From contig CALGTU010000029.1 of NCBI GenBank assembly GCA_937901465.1, positions 1 to 5,499 of the forward strand: 5,499 bases of DNA, given 5' to 3'. The notes under the pieces were generated by a model. That model was not told the DNA's origin and ran no database searches. It worked only from the letters and a program-made list of their open reading frames with translations. Source of the stretch: an uncultured Clostridia bacterium (GTDB lineage: Bacteria > Bacillota > Clostridia > Oscillospirales > Ruminococcaceae). Shown here in pieces: positions 1 through 5,499 of this stretch (within the stretch, counting starts at the first letter, position 1; each line of letters opens with the position of its first letter). Made by a program: the position numbers and the translations under genes.

Positions 1-555
1 CAAGTAATAAAGTACAGTGCCCTCTTTAGTACAACACCCATCTTCTTCAAATCATCAAAATCAAGCACACCCATTCTTCTCGCCTTCACAATTCTAGCCG
101 CTGACTTGTAGCCGATTCCAGGTACACGTAGTAACATCTGATAATCAGCCAGATTTACTTCCAGCGGAAACAATTCCAAATGCTCCAATGCCCAATTACA
201 CTTCGGATCAATCAGCACATTAAAGTTTGGATTCTTTTCCGACAACAATTCCTTTGCTTCGAATCCATAATACCTTAAAAGCCAGTCTGCCTGATACAAT
301 CGGTGTTCCCGAAGAAGCGGAGGCCCCGCATCCGTCCTTGCGGGCAAATTCGAATCGTCATTCACATGAATAAATGCAGAGTAAAATACTCTCTTGAGAT
401 CAAAATTCTTGTAAAGTGCCTCTGCAACATTCAAAATCTGAAAGTCATTTTCCGGAGTTGCTCCGATAATCATCTGTGTGCTCTGTCCCGCAGGAACAAA
501 CTTCGGAGCCGCTTTATACTTTACGATTTCTGTGTGATTTTCTTCAATGCCCGTT
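1..555 (-). other. Segment of altered codon usage inside the radical SAM gene (boundary somewhere in 521-590)
   Basis: From the start codon down to position 588 all 14 lysine codons are AAA. From 521 down to 1, 12 of 13 are AAG. Valine moves from only GTT to mostly GTA and GTG, and leucine shifts towards TTG and CTG. The other genes in the window prefer AAA. The frame stays open and the protein stays family-like across the boundary, next to the highly conserved block around residues 212-229. The left part therefore seems to come from a different genome, either by homologous recombination or as an assembly join at a conserved stretch. The end coordinate is only the middle of the possible range. 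Confidence 0.7.
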
Positions 556-1136
556 CTGATGTTATGCATAGGCAGAAGAATGTTGCGTTTGGATTTATCG
601 GGTGCGATTTTATTAAGACTTTCTTCAGAAGGAAGTTCAATATTAACACTCATTCTGTCAGCTAAATATCCCAATTTTTCGATAAGCAAAGGGTCTGCCC
701 CGGGGATTGCTTTTGCATGGATATAGCCATTGAATTTATATTCATAACGAAGAATTTTTAAAATTTCTATCATCTGTTCGCAGGTATAATCAGGACTTTT
801 TATTATCCCCGAGCTTAAAAACAACCCTTCGATATAATTTCTTTTATAAAAATTTATAACAAGTTCGGCAAGTTCACGCGGTTCAAACCTTGCCCTTTCT
901 ATATCGTTACTTCTTCTGTTGATACAGTATTTACAGTCGAAAAGGCAATAGTTTGTCATTAAAACTTTCAAAAGAGAAATGCATCTGCCATCAGCGGCAA
1001 AACTATGACATATCCCGCAGGAAGCAGTATTTCCTATTCCGTCAATACTCCCACCTCTGTCAACACCGCTTGATGTGCAGGCAGCGTCATATTTAGCACT
1101 GTCGCCTAAAATTTTCAGTTTTTCTAAAAGTTCCAA
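1..1136 (-). CDS. Putative DNA modification/repair radical SAM protein (C-terminus cut by window edge)
   Basis: 378 residues are visible and the frame is still open at the window edge. Seen: a cysteine-rich N-terminus (C20, C40, C43, C52 around CGICHSFAADGRC); the CX3CX2C motif CLFDCKYC (C64, C68, C71), which should bind the 4Fe-4S cluster that cleaves S-adenosylmethionine; a conserved block KFVPAGQSTQMIIGATPE (about 212-229); PPLLREHRLYQADWLLRYYG (about 272-291); and a helix-hairpin-helix LLRVPGIGYKSAARIVKARR (about 335-354), a DNA-binding fold. From memory these match the family named 'putative DNA modification/repair radical SAM protein' (about 420 aa), so about 40 residues are missing. 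The reaction of the family is not established. The TTG start is chosen because GAGGTG lies 6 nt upstream; no ATG lies nearby in frame. A LexA-controlled promoter sits just upstream. In this family a companion 'probable DNA metabolism protein' gene often follows, which would be off the left edge. Codon use changes in mid-gene (see separate entry). Confidence 0.92.
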   Translation of the reverse strand, partial: MELLEKLKILGDSAKYDAACTSSGVDRGGSIDGIGNTASCGICHSFAADGRCISLLKVLMTNYCLFDCKYCINRRSNDIERARFEPRELAELVINFYKRNYIEGLFLSSGIIKSPDYTCEQMIEILKILRYEYKFNGYIHAKAIPGADPLLIEKLGYLADRMSVNIELPSEESLNKIAPDKSKRNILLPMHNIRTGIEENHTEIVKYKAAPKFVPAGQSTQMIIGATPENDFQILNVAEALYKNFDLKRVFYSAFIHVNDDSNLPARTDAGPPLLREHRLYQADWLLRYYGFEAKELLSEKNPNFNVLIDPKCNWALEHLELFPLEVNLADYQMLLRVPGIGYKSAARIVKARRMGVLDFDDLKKMGVVLKRALYFIT

Positions 1137-1142
1137 CCCTAC

Positions 1143-1148
1143 CACCTC
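1143..1148 (-). promoter_or_regulatory. Ribosome binding site that decides the TTG start of the radical SAM gene
   Basis: GAGGTG on the minus strand lies 6 nt before the TTG at 1136-1134. An in-frame GTG at 1145-1143 overlaps this site and has no Shine-Dalgarno sequence of its own (the upstream bases are T-rich), so TTG is the better start. Confidence 0.85.
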
Positions 1149-1161
1149 ACAAAACAAAAAT

Positions 1162-1175
1162 CGAACATACGTTCT
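1162..1175. promoter_or_regulatory. LexA (SOS) box, downstream copy, at the transcription start
   Basis: The minus strand reads AGAACGTATGTTCG, a match to the same consensus at all but the first base. It shares the 12-base core GAACGTATGTTC with the upstream copy. It begins just after the predicted transcript start, a position from which LexA would also block initiation or early elongation. Confidence 0.87.
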
Positions 1176-1183
1176 GCTTTTCT

Positions 1184-1213
1184 ATTATAGCAGAACATAC
1201 GTTCGATTGTCAA
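1184..1213 (-). promoter_or_regulatory. Strong sigma-A promoter of the radical SAM gene
   Basis: On the minus strand TTGACA (1213-1208) is followed after 18 nt by TATAAT (1189-1184). The -10 is extended by TGC directly before it (1192-1190). Both hexamers are perfect matches to consensus. The expected transcript start is near 1177, giving a leader of roughly 40 nt before the TTG start. The -35 begins only 7 nt after the glgB stop codon. One LexA box fills most of the spacer and a second lies at the expected start point, so LexA should block it tightly until DNA damage. Confidence 0.9.
1192..1205. promoter_or_regulatory. LexA (SOS) box, upstream copy, inside the -35/-10 spacer
   Basis: The minus strand reads CGAACGTATGTTCT. 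It fits the Gram-positive LexA/DinR consensus CGAAC-RNRY-GTTYG at all but the last base. Its position between the -35 and -10 elements means bound LexA would exclude RNA polymerase. Its centre is 30 bp, about three helical turns, from the second box, so both dimers would sit on the same face of the DNA. Confidence 0.88.
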
Positions 1214-1220
1214 TAGTTTT

Positions 1221-2954
1221 TTAGTTGTATTTTTTTCCTATAACAGCAGATGAAAGTTTTCCGAGTTTCAAGGTTGACATAGTTTTTGTTCTTGTTATTT
1301 CAGCTTTTCCGCTTGAAATAAGTATTTCGTCATCTTCTGAAAGAATTATCTTCTTAGACACTTTTTCGTCGGAGAAATTAAGTGCTGTTATAACTTTTTC
1401 GCCATCGTCTGAAAGTCTTTCAAAGATGAAAAGACATTCATCATTTTCTTTTTCTATCCATTTGAAAAATCTGCTGTCAAAGTCGTTTTTATAAAGTGAT
1501 GAATATGAAGCATAAAGCGATGAAAGTTCTCTGAAAAATTCTGTAAGTTCTTCTCTTCTGCCGTTTTTCCATTCGAGAACATCATATTCGTTCCATTCTT
1601 TTTCAGAAGGAATTTCTGTTCCCATAAAAAAGAGTTTTTTGCCGGGGTGAGTAAAAGCATAAACTAGAAGAAGTTTCAGCTGTAAAAAGCGTTCTTCGAA
1701 ATCACCATAGAATTTATTTATAAGCGACCTTTTTCCGTGAGAAACCTCATCATGAGAAAGCGGAAGAATATAGTTTTCATTATAGAAATAATCCATCGAA
1801 TGATAGATGCTATAAGCCTTATATTCTCTCTTTTCAAAAGGAAGAGAAAGATAATAAAGGGTATTGTTCATCCAACCCAAATCCCATTTATAATCAAACC
1901 CTAAACCGCCGTATTCTACGGGTGCTGTTACCTTTCCGAAAATGGAAGAATCTTCAGCAATAAGCATTACACCCTCATATTTTTTAGAGATATAGAAATT
2001 GAGCGTTTTCATAAACCATATAGCAGGCTCGTTAAGACCCTCATCACCGCTTCCATGACGATAAATCATTTCTGAAACGGCATCAAAACGAATTCCGTCG
2101 ATATGATAATTTTCTATCCAGAAAGCTACTGCCGAATGAAGAAAACTTGTAACAAAAGGTTTTGAAAAATCAAAAAGCATCGTTCCCCAACGGCTGTGTC
2201 TTTCGTTTTCTATATCACTTTCAAAGATATGGGTTCCGTCGTAACAATTAAGTGAGAAATAATCAGAAACGAAATGCAAAGGAACAAAATCCATAATAAC
2301 GCCTATGCCGTTCTGATGACATTTTTCTATGAGTCTTTTGAGTCCATCAGGATTTCCGTATCTTGAAGTTGCGGAATAATATCCCGAAACCTGATATCCC
2401 CAGCTTGCATCTAAGGGGTGTTCGGTAAACGGCAGAAATTCAATATAATCTGCGCCTATCGACTTAACATAGGGAATGAGTTTTTCAGCCGTTTCTTCAT
2501 AAGAAAGAAACTCTCCGTCATCTTTTTTCATAAAGGAACCAAGGTGAACTTCATAGATATTCAAAGGTGCAGAAAAATTCTTTTTTCTTGATGAAATCCA
2601 TTCGTTATCGTTCCATTTATATTCAAAAGGATTATAGATAACAGAAGCGTTACCCGGGCGTTTTTCAGAAAAGAACGCAAACGGGTCCATACGGTCAAAA
2701 GTTTCGCCGTCTTTTGTTGTTATCCTGAATTTATACATCTGTCCCGCTTCTGAATTCTTTACAGAAACAGACCACACTCCGCTATCGTCCTTTTTCATCG
2801 GAATATCTTTCCAGTCAGAAAACTCTCCGATTAAAGAAACGGATTTTGCTTCGGGTGCAAAAACAGAAAATCTGTTTCCTCCTTTTTCTGAATGAGCACC
2901 TAAAGTTTCATAAGCCGAAAAAGACAATCCAGATAAGATATTTTTTATATCCAT
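1221..2954 (-). CDS. glgB: 1,4-alpha-glucan branching enzyme (GH13), compact form
   Basis: The enzyme cuts an alpha-1,4-glucan chain and rejoins it as an alpha-1,6 branch, in glycogen-like polymer synthesis in the cytoplasm. The 577-residue protein has an N-terminal CBM48-like domain (about 15-100, with FSVFAPEAKSVSLIGEFSDW), then a GH13 barrel: ASWGYQVSGYYSATSRYG (183-200), region I MDFVPLH (221-227), region II GIRFDAV with nucleophile D291, region III LIAED with acid/base E334, and region IV LPLSHDEVSHGK (397-408), typical of GlgB. A short C-terminal beta domain follows. Many GlgB proteins are 620-730 aa, so this is a short version, but all four catalytic regions are intact. The start at 2954 is chosen because GGAG lies 8 nt upstream; an ATG 30 nt further up would overlap the preceding gene and lacks such a site. 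It follows the upstream gene after 2 nt and is probably translated from the same mRNA. No glgC, glgA or glgP is visible here. Confidence 0.95.
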   Translation of the reverse strand: MDIKNILSGLSFSAYETLGAHSEKGGNRFSVFAPEAKSVSLIGEFSDWKDIPMKKDDSGVWSVSVKNSEAGQMYKFRITTKDGETFDRMDPFAFFSEKRPGNASVIYNPFEYKWNDNEWISSRKKNFSAPLNIYEVHLGSFMKKDDGEFLSYEETAEKLIPYVKSIGADYIEFLPFTEHPLDASWGYQVSGYYSATSRYGNPDGLKRLIEKCHQNGIGVIMDFVPLHFVSDYFSLNCYDGTHIFESDIENERHSRWGTMLFDFSKPFVTSFLHSAVAFWIENYHIDGIRFDAVSEMIYRHGSGDEGLNEPAIWFMKTLNFYISKKYEGVMLIAEDSSIFGKVTAPVEYGGLGFDYKWDLGWMNNTLYYLSLPFEKREYKAYSIYHSMDYFYNENYILPLSHDEVSHGKRSLINKFYGDFEERFLQLKLLLVYAFTHPGKKLFFMGTEIPSEKEWNEYDVLEWKNGRREELTEFFRELSSLYASYSSLYKNDFDSRFFKWIEKENDECLFIFERLSDDGEKVITALNFSDEKVSKKIILSEDDEILISSGKAEITRTKTMSTLKLGKLSSAVIGKKYN

Positions 2955-2956
2955 TA

Positions 2957-4024
2957 TTAAAGCTCCATTCCACAAAGCAACCATCTTCCATTTGATTTTA
3001 TGAAGAACATATTATAATCAACATTATAGTCAACAATCTTCCAACCGATGTTTATATGATAAACAAATTTTATTCTTACAGAGAAATGAGTATCATCATA
3101 AACCTTTATATCGCTGTGTGACACGTTATCGTAAGAGAAAGTGTGCTTTACATACCAATCGTTATAAAATCCCTTTACTGTTTTATAGAATTTGCAATCA
3201 GTGAAAAGATAGGGAGAAATTCCCTCAAAATCTATATCTGTGATTCCGTAAAGAGCATATTTAACAGCAACTTCTTCTGAAAGCTTCTTAGCGAGAGATT
3301 CCATTTCGGGAGAAACAGAGGGCAACGCATAAAATTCTCCGTTATCGCCTGAAAGTTTCATTTCTTCGCCGTTTTCAGAAAAGACTTTAAGAGAAGGCTT
3401 ATTGAGAAGATTTTTAACCTCATAATATTCAAACGATGGTTTCAAAGTTTCGTCATAAAGTTCGTCATAGCCTTTTATTGCATGATCAGTTGTTTTCTTT
3501 TCTTTATCAGAAAGAAGAATATCATCATTAAGATAAACCTTTGCTCCTTTAGGCACTGTTACTGAAACAGAATACTCTTTTGGATAATCCATATGTTTCA
3601 TCTCTGTGTTTCTCGCCTTAAAGCCGTATTCATCTTCTGTTCCCTCTTCTGTTACTAAAAATTCACAGAGTTTTTCGTCACCTAAAAGAACGGCATAGAC
3701 TTCATCTTCGCCACTCTTTGCAATTTTCGCTGCTCTTACATCCGAAAAATCATCACCATATTTTTCTCTGAAAAATTTTTCGTATTCAGAAATTGTATTG
3801 AATTTATCGGGAGTTATTCCCTGCATCGAAAAGATTTCAGAGAAGTTTTCCTCTTTATAGAGTTCAGCGATTTTATTCGCTGTGTTTATGGGAACATTTT
3901 TCTCATAAGCCTCTAAAAAGCCATAGAGATAAACCCATAAGCAGACTGACGCTATTATAAGCACCGAAAAAATTATTATAAGTACAGAAGCAAAAATGCT
4001 CTTTTGTTTAAGTTTGGTTTTCAT
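2957..4024 (-). CDS. Single-pass membrane protein with extracellular region, function unknown
   Basis: I do not recognise this 355-residue protein. It begins with a basic stretch (MKTKLKQK) and one hydrophobic helix at about 9-36, then continues as a soluble chain rich in Glu, Lys, Asp and Tyr, which fits an N-in, C-out anchored protein. A patch VSVTVPKGAKVYLNDDILL (153-171) looks like the beta-strand 'V-P-x-G-A-x-V-Y-x-N' pattern seen in PEGA-like and TcaA-like surface domains. The last 110 residues, with alternating aromatic strands ending in SNGRWLLCGMEL, resemble an NTF2-like fold. Both resemblances are weak and from memory. The start at 4024 has GGAG 6 nt upstream; the ATG at 4036 overlaps that site and has none of its own. 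It lies 19 nt after the NAGPA-domain gene and 2 nt before glgB, so it is very likely co-transcribed with both. Confidence 0.85.
   Translation of the reverse strand: MKTKLKQKSIFASVLIIIFSVLIIASVCLWVYLYGFLEAYEKNVPINTANKIAELYKEENFSEIFSMQGITPDKFNTISEYEKFFREKYGDDFSDVRAAKIAKSGEDEVYAVLLGDEKLCEFLVTEEGTEDEYGFKARNTEMKHMDYPKEYSVSVTVPKGAKVYLNDDILLSDKEKKTTDHAIKGYDELYDETLKPSFEYYEVKNLLNKPSLKVFSENGEEMKLSGDNGEFYALPSVSPEMESLAKKLSEEVAVKYALYGITDIDFEGISPYLFTDCKFYKTVKGFYNDWYVKHTFSYDNVSHSDIKVYDDTHFSVRIKFVYHINIGWKIVDYNVDYNMFFIKSNGRWLLCGMEL
2963..2966 (-). promoter_or_regulatory. Ribosome binding site that decides the glgB start
   Basis: GGAG lies 8 nt before the ATG at 2954 and inside the last codons of the preceding gene. 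This supports the shorter start over the in-frame ATG at 2984. Confidence 0.75.
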
Positions 4025-4030
4025 ATTTTT

Positions 4031-4034
4031 CTCC
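4031..4034 (-). promoter_or_regulatory. Ribosome binding site that decides the start of the membrane protein gene
   Basis: GGAG lies 6 nt before the ATG at 4024. The alternative ATG at 4036-4034 shares a base with this site, and the bases before it contain no purine-rich Shine-Dalgarno match. Confidence 0.75.
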
Positions 4035-4043
4035 ATTCAAAAG

Positions 4044-5081
4044 TTATGGCATAACGACAAATGCTGTCGGGATATCGCGAGGGCCGTAAACGAGTGCGGG
4101 TGTATTCTGAACCTTACCGTCGTAATACATAACAGTCGATGAACCGCCATCGAGATTAGCGGCGTTAACCGCACCATATTCTTCTAAAATATCTATACAG
4201 TCGCTATGTGTTGCACCAAGGCTTGTTGCCTGTCTGCCGTCTATTGTGAGTAAAAGAACAGAACCGTCTGCTGTCTGACCGATACATGTTCTGGGATTAA
4301 GCCCACCGCCTGTTCCTATAACTTCAGACCTTTTTCCGTTTACTATATAAACGGGTCCGAAAGAAACGGCATCGCGAAGTCCTCTTTCAACTGCTTCTGT
4401 TCCCTTCATACTTCCTACAACAAGTTTATCGTCTTTATCAAAACCTATAACGCAACTGTATGTTTCAAGTCCCGCAACAACTCTGCCGTCCTTGATAACA
4501 AGTCCTAACGGCTGACCACCATTACCCATTCCGTTTTCATCGGCAAATCCGCCTGCGTTTACTCCTGCTATTGCACCCTCTTTTTCAACAAGGCTGTCGA
4601 TTTTAAGGCCCTCGCCTTCGCCGAAATTATCTGCCGAAACAGAAACTTTCACTTTTGAAGGGTCTTTTACAATCATAAGTTTACCTTTATATGTTGAGGT
4701 TGAAATATCGATTATCTTTATATTTTCTTCGGGCTTGATTTCTTCTGATGTTTCGTCTTTCTTTTCGATAACAACAAGAGAAGTATCGGTTATTTCATTA
4801 ACTGCAACAGCTGAATTCTTTTCAATCATAAGTGCTACTTCTTCTTCTGAAAAATACATTTTCGGAATGAATTTAAGAGCACTTGTTTCCATTAAAGTTG
4901 TTGTTAAAAGTCCCTTTGCTGTTTCGGATGGGCCTCTGAAAACAACTGTTATTGTTCCTAAAATAAAGAAGAGCAGAAAAAGGATGATAAGTCCTAAAAC
5001 TATAAAAATTCTGCCTACAATTTTTCCGCCTTTTCCTTTTTTAGAAACACCCTTTTCTGCGGAAATCACATTTTCTTTCAT
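4044..5081 (-). CDS. Membrane-anchored phosphodiester glycosidase (NAGPA) family protein
   Basis: The family is related to the mammalian enzyme that uncovers mannose-6-phosphate by removing GlcNAc from a phosphodiester. Bacterial members are thought to act on sugar-phosphate linkages of surface polymers; the substrate here is unknown. The 345-residue protein has a Lys/Gly-rich cytoplasmic start, one transmembrane helix (about 22-48), a linker to about 130, then the domain: AGVNAGGF (172-179), GGQPLGLVIKDGRVV (188-202), FGPVYIVNGK (241-250), GLNPRTCIGQ (260-269), LLLTIDGRQ (276-284) and AANLDGGSSTVMYYDG (307-322). The 'NPRT-x-IG' and 'DGGSST' blocks are the family hallmarks. The domain looks complete and should lie outside the membrane. 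The start is 5 nt after the stop of the GtrA-domain gene. AGGTG is only 2 nt from the ATG and a GGAAG lies further up, so translation may be coupled to the gene before it. Confidence 0.93.
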   Translation of the reverse strand: MKENVISAEKGVSKKGKGGKIVGRIFIVLGLIILFLLFFILGTITVVFRGPSETAKGLLTTTLMETSALKFIPKMYFSEEEVALMIEKNSAVAVNEITDTSLVVIEKKDETSEEIKPEENIKIIDISTSTYKGKLMIVKDPSKVKVSVSADNFGEGEGLKIDSLVEKEGAIAGVNAGGFADENGMGNGGQPLGLVIKDGRVVAGLETYSCVIGFDKDDKLVVGSMKGTEAVERGLRDAVSFGPVYIVNGKRSEVIGTGGGLNPRTCIGQTADGSVLLLTIDGRQATSLGATHSDCIDILEEYGAVNAANLDGGSSTVMYYDGKVQNTPALVYGPRDIPTAFVVMP

Positions 5082-5086
5082 AACAC

Positions 5087-5499
5087 CTATTTCTTCCTTT
5101 TCGTCTGGAATATAAAATCTCTCTGAATCTGAAAACTGACAAGAAAAAGTATAAAGTCAGTAACAAGTTTCATAAGAACTTCATTGAAATGCGTAAAGTG
5201 GACAAGTAAGTAGACCCCTAAATACGCAAAAAGCATCTGGACTATACATAAAAGATAGTAACGCCATATCGTTGCTTTAACATCTGAACGGCTTTTGAAA
5301 ACCGCCTTATGATTTATAAAATAATTCACTATCGAAGAAATCACTCTTGCTATTGCCGTTGCAAGAAAAATCTGTATCTCTTCAGACATAAATCCGAAAA
5401 CTTTTATAAAGATTGCAAACATTAAAACATCGACAACGCAGGAAATTATCGATGACGAAACAAAGGCAATAAGGATTTTGAAAATTCTGAAAGAGTCTT
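5087..5499 (-). CDS. GtrA-family membrane protein, C-terminal part (N-terminus beyond window edge)
   Basis: 136 residues precede the TAG stop and the frame stays open to the window edge, so an internal ATG at 5422 is not a credible start: the first membrane helix begins before it (FKILIAFVSSSIISCVVDVLM). About four hydrophobic helices are visible, with ARVISSIVNYFINHKAVFKS between the second and third, the typical GtrA signature, and a charged tail QRDFIFQTKRKK. GtrA proteins are small flippases or helpers that move lipid-linked sugars across the membrane for glycosylation of surface polymers. The segment DSFRIFKIL just before helix 1 resembles the linker I remember from proteins that fuse a family 2 glycosyltransferase to GtrA, so this may be the tail of such a fusion. 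That is an inference. It heads the visible operon, 5 nt from the next gene. Confidence 0.88.
   Translation of the reverse strand, partial: DSFRIFKILIAFVSSSIISCVVDVLMFAIFIKVFGFMSEEIQIFLATAIARVISSIVNYFINHKAVFKSRSDVKATIWRYYLLCIVQMLFAYLGVYLLVHFTHFNEVLMKLVTDFILFLVSFQIQRDFIFQTKRKK

Larger units (their letters stand above)
1151..1208 (-). terminator. Possible intrinsic terminator of glgB built from the two LexA boxes
   Basis: A transcript running out of glgB would contain an arm at 1208-1190 and its partner at 1177-1159, pairing over about 19 bp (two G-U wobbles in the centre) around a 12-nt loop at 1189-1178. TTTTTGTTTT lies at 1160-1151. This is the shape of a rho-independent terminator. The plus-strand RNA would have two A-C mismatches instead, so pairing is better in the direction that matters. 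A pair of palindromic operators forms an inverted repeat anyway, so a terminator role is inferred rather than shown. No other terminator is visible after glgB. Confidence 0.5.

Noticed and set aside
303..665. Plus-strand open frame of 120 codons
   Set aside because: It lies opposite the radical SAM gene, whose protein is clearly family-like; the plus-strand product has no recognisable motif or supporting start site.
1161..1206. Inverted repeat considered as insertion-sequence ends, an attachment site or a short CRISPR-like repeat
   Set aside because: Each arm is itself a near-palindromic LexA box placed exactly over a consensus promoter; no transposase, target duplication or repeat series accompanies it.
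1225..1494. Plus-strand open frame of 89 codons opposite the glgB 3' end
   Set aside because: Low-complexity Ser/Phe-rich product, as expected from reading the antisense of an AAA/GAA-rich gene.
1454..1660. Minus-strand open frame of 68 codons
   Set aside because: It is a frame shadow inside glgB, whose own frame is intact across the region.
1221..2954. Alternative reading of the GH13 protein as alpha-amylase, debranching enzyme or trehalose-forming enzyme
   Set aside because: Region IV (LPLSHDEVSHGK), the SWGYQ-x-x-GYY-x-x-x-SRYG block and the CBM48 start are typical of branching enzymes.
2955..2984. Longer glgB start at 2984
   Set aside because: It would overlap the preceding gene by 28 nt and lacks a ribosome binding site, while the ATG at 2954 has GGAG at 8 nt.
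4735..5115. Plus-strand open frame of 126 codons
   Set aside because: It is antisense to the N-terminal part of the NAGPA-domain protein and rich in Ser, Phe and Ile; no family resemblance.

Overview
The window is AT-rich bacterial DNA with every gene on the minus strand, so it reads from high to low coordinates. Clear Shine-Dalgarno sites, a TTG start, Gram-positive-type LexA boxes (CGAAC-N4-GTTCG) and the gene families point to an anaerobic Bacillota, most likely a gut-type member of Clostridia. No closer placement is possible from sequence alone.

Layout from the right edge: (1) the C-terminal part of a GtrA-family membrane protein (5087-5499, cut by the edge), probably the tail of a two-domain glycosyltransferase/GtrA protein; (2) a membrane-anchored phosphodiester glycosidase (NAGPA) domain protein (4044-5081); (3) an unrecognised single-pass membrane protein with an extracellular region (2957-4024); (4) a compact glycogen/alpha-glucan branching enzyme, glgB (1221-2954). 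The gaps between these four genes are 5, 19 and 2 nt, so they look like one operon whose promoter lies outside the window. Three act at the envelope or on glycans and the fourth branches alpha-glucans; no other glycogen gene is visible.

Between glgB and the last gene is an 84-bp spacer dense in signals. It holds a near-perfect sigma-A promoter (TTGACA, 18 bp, extended TGC-TATAAT) flanked and invaded by two LexA boxes, followed by a good ribosome binding site and a TTG start. The two boxes together form an inverted repeat followed by a T-rich tract on the minus strand, so the same DNA could also terminate the glgB transcript.

The promoter drives a radical SAM protein (1-1136, C-terminus cut off) of the 'putative DNA modification/repair radical SAM' family: a cysteine-rich N-terminus, a CX3CX2C cluster motif and a C-terminal helix-hairpin-helix. 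The SOS promoter supports a DNA-damage role for this poorly understood family. Codon choice changes abruptly inside this gene near 521-590: lysine is 14 of 14 AAA before and 12 of 13 AAG after. This suggests an intragenic recombination or an assembly chimera, so the left 520-590 bp should be treated with caution.

No tRNA, rRNA, CRISPR array, insertion sequence or phage gene was seen, and no gene-free stretch exceeds 100 bp.
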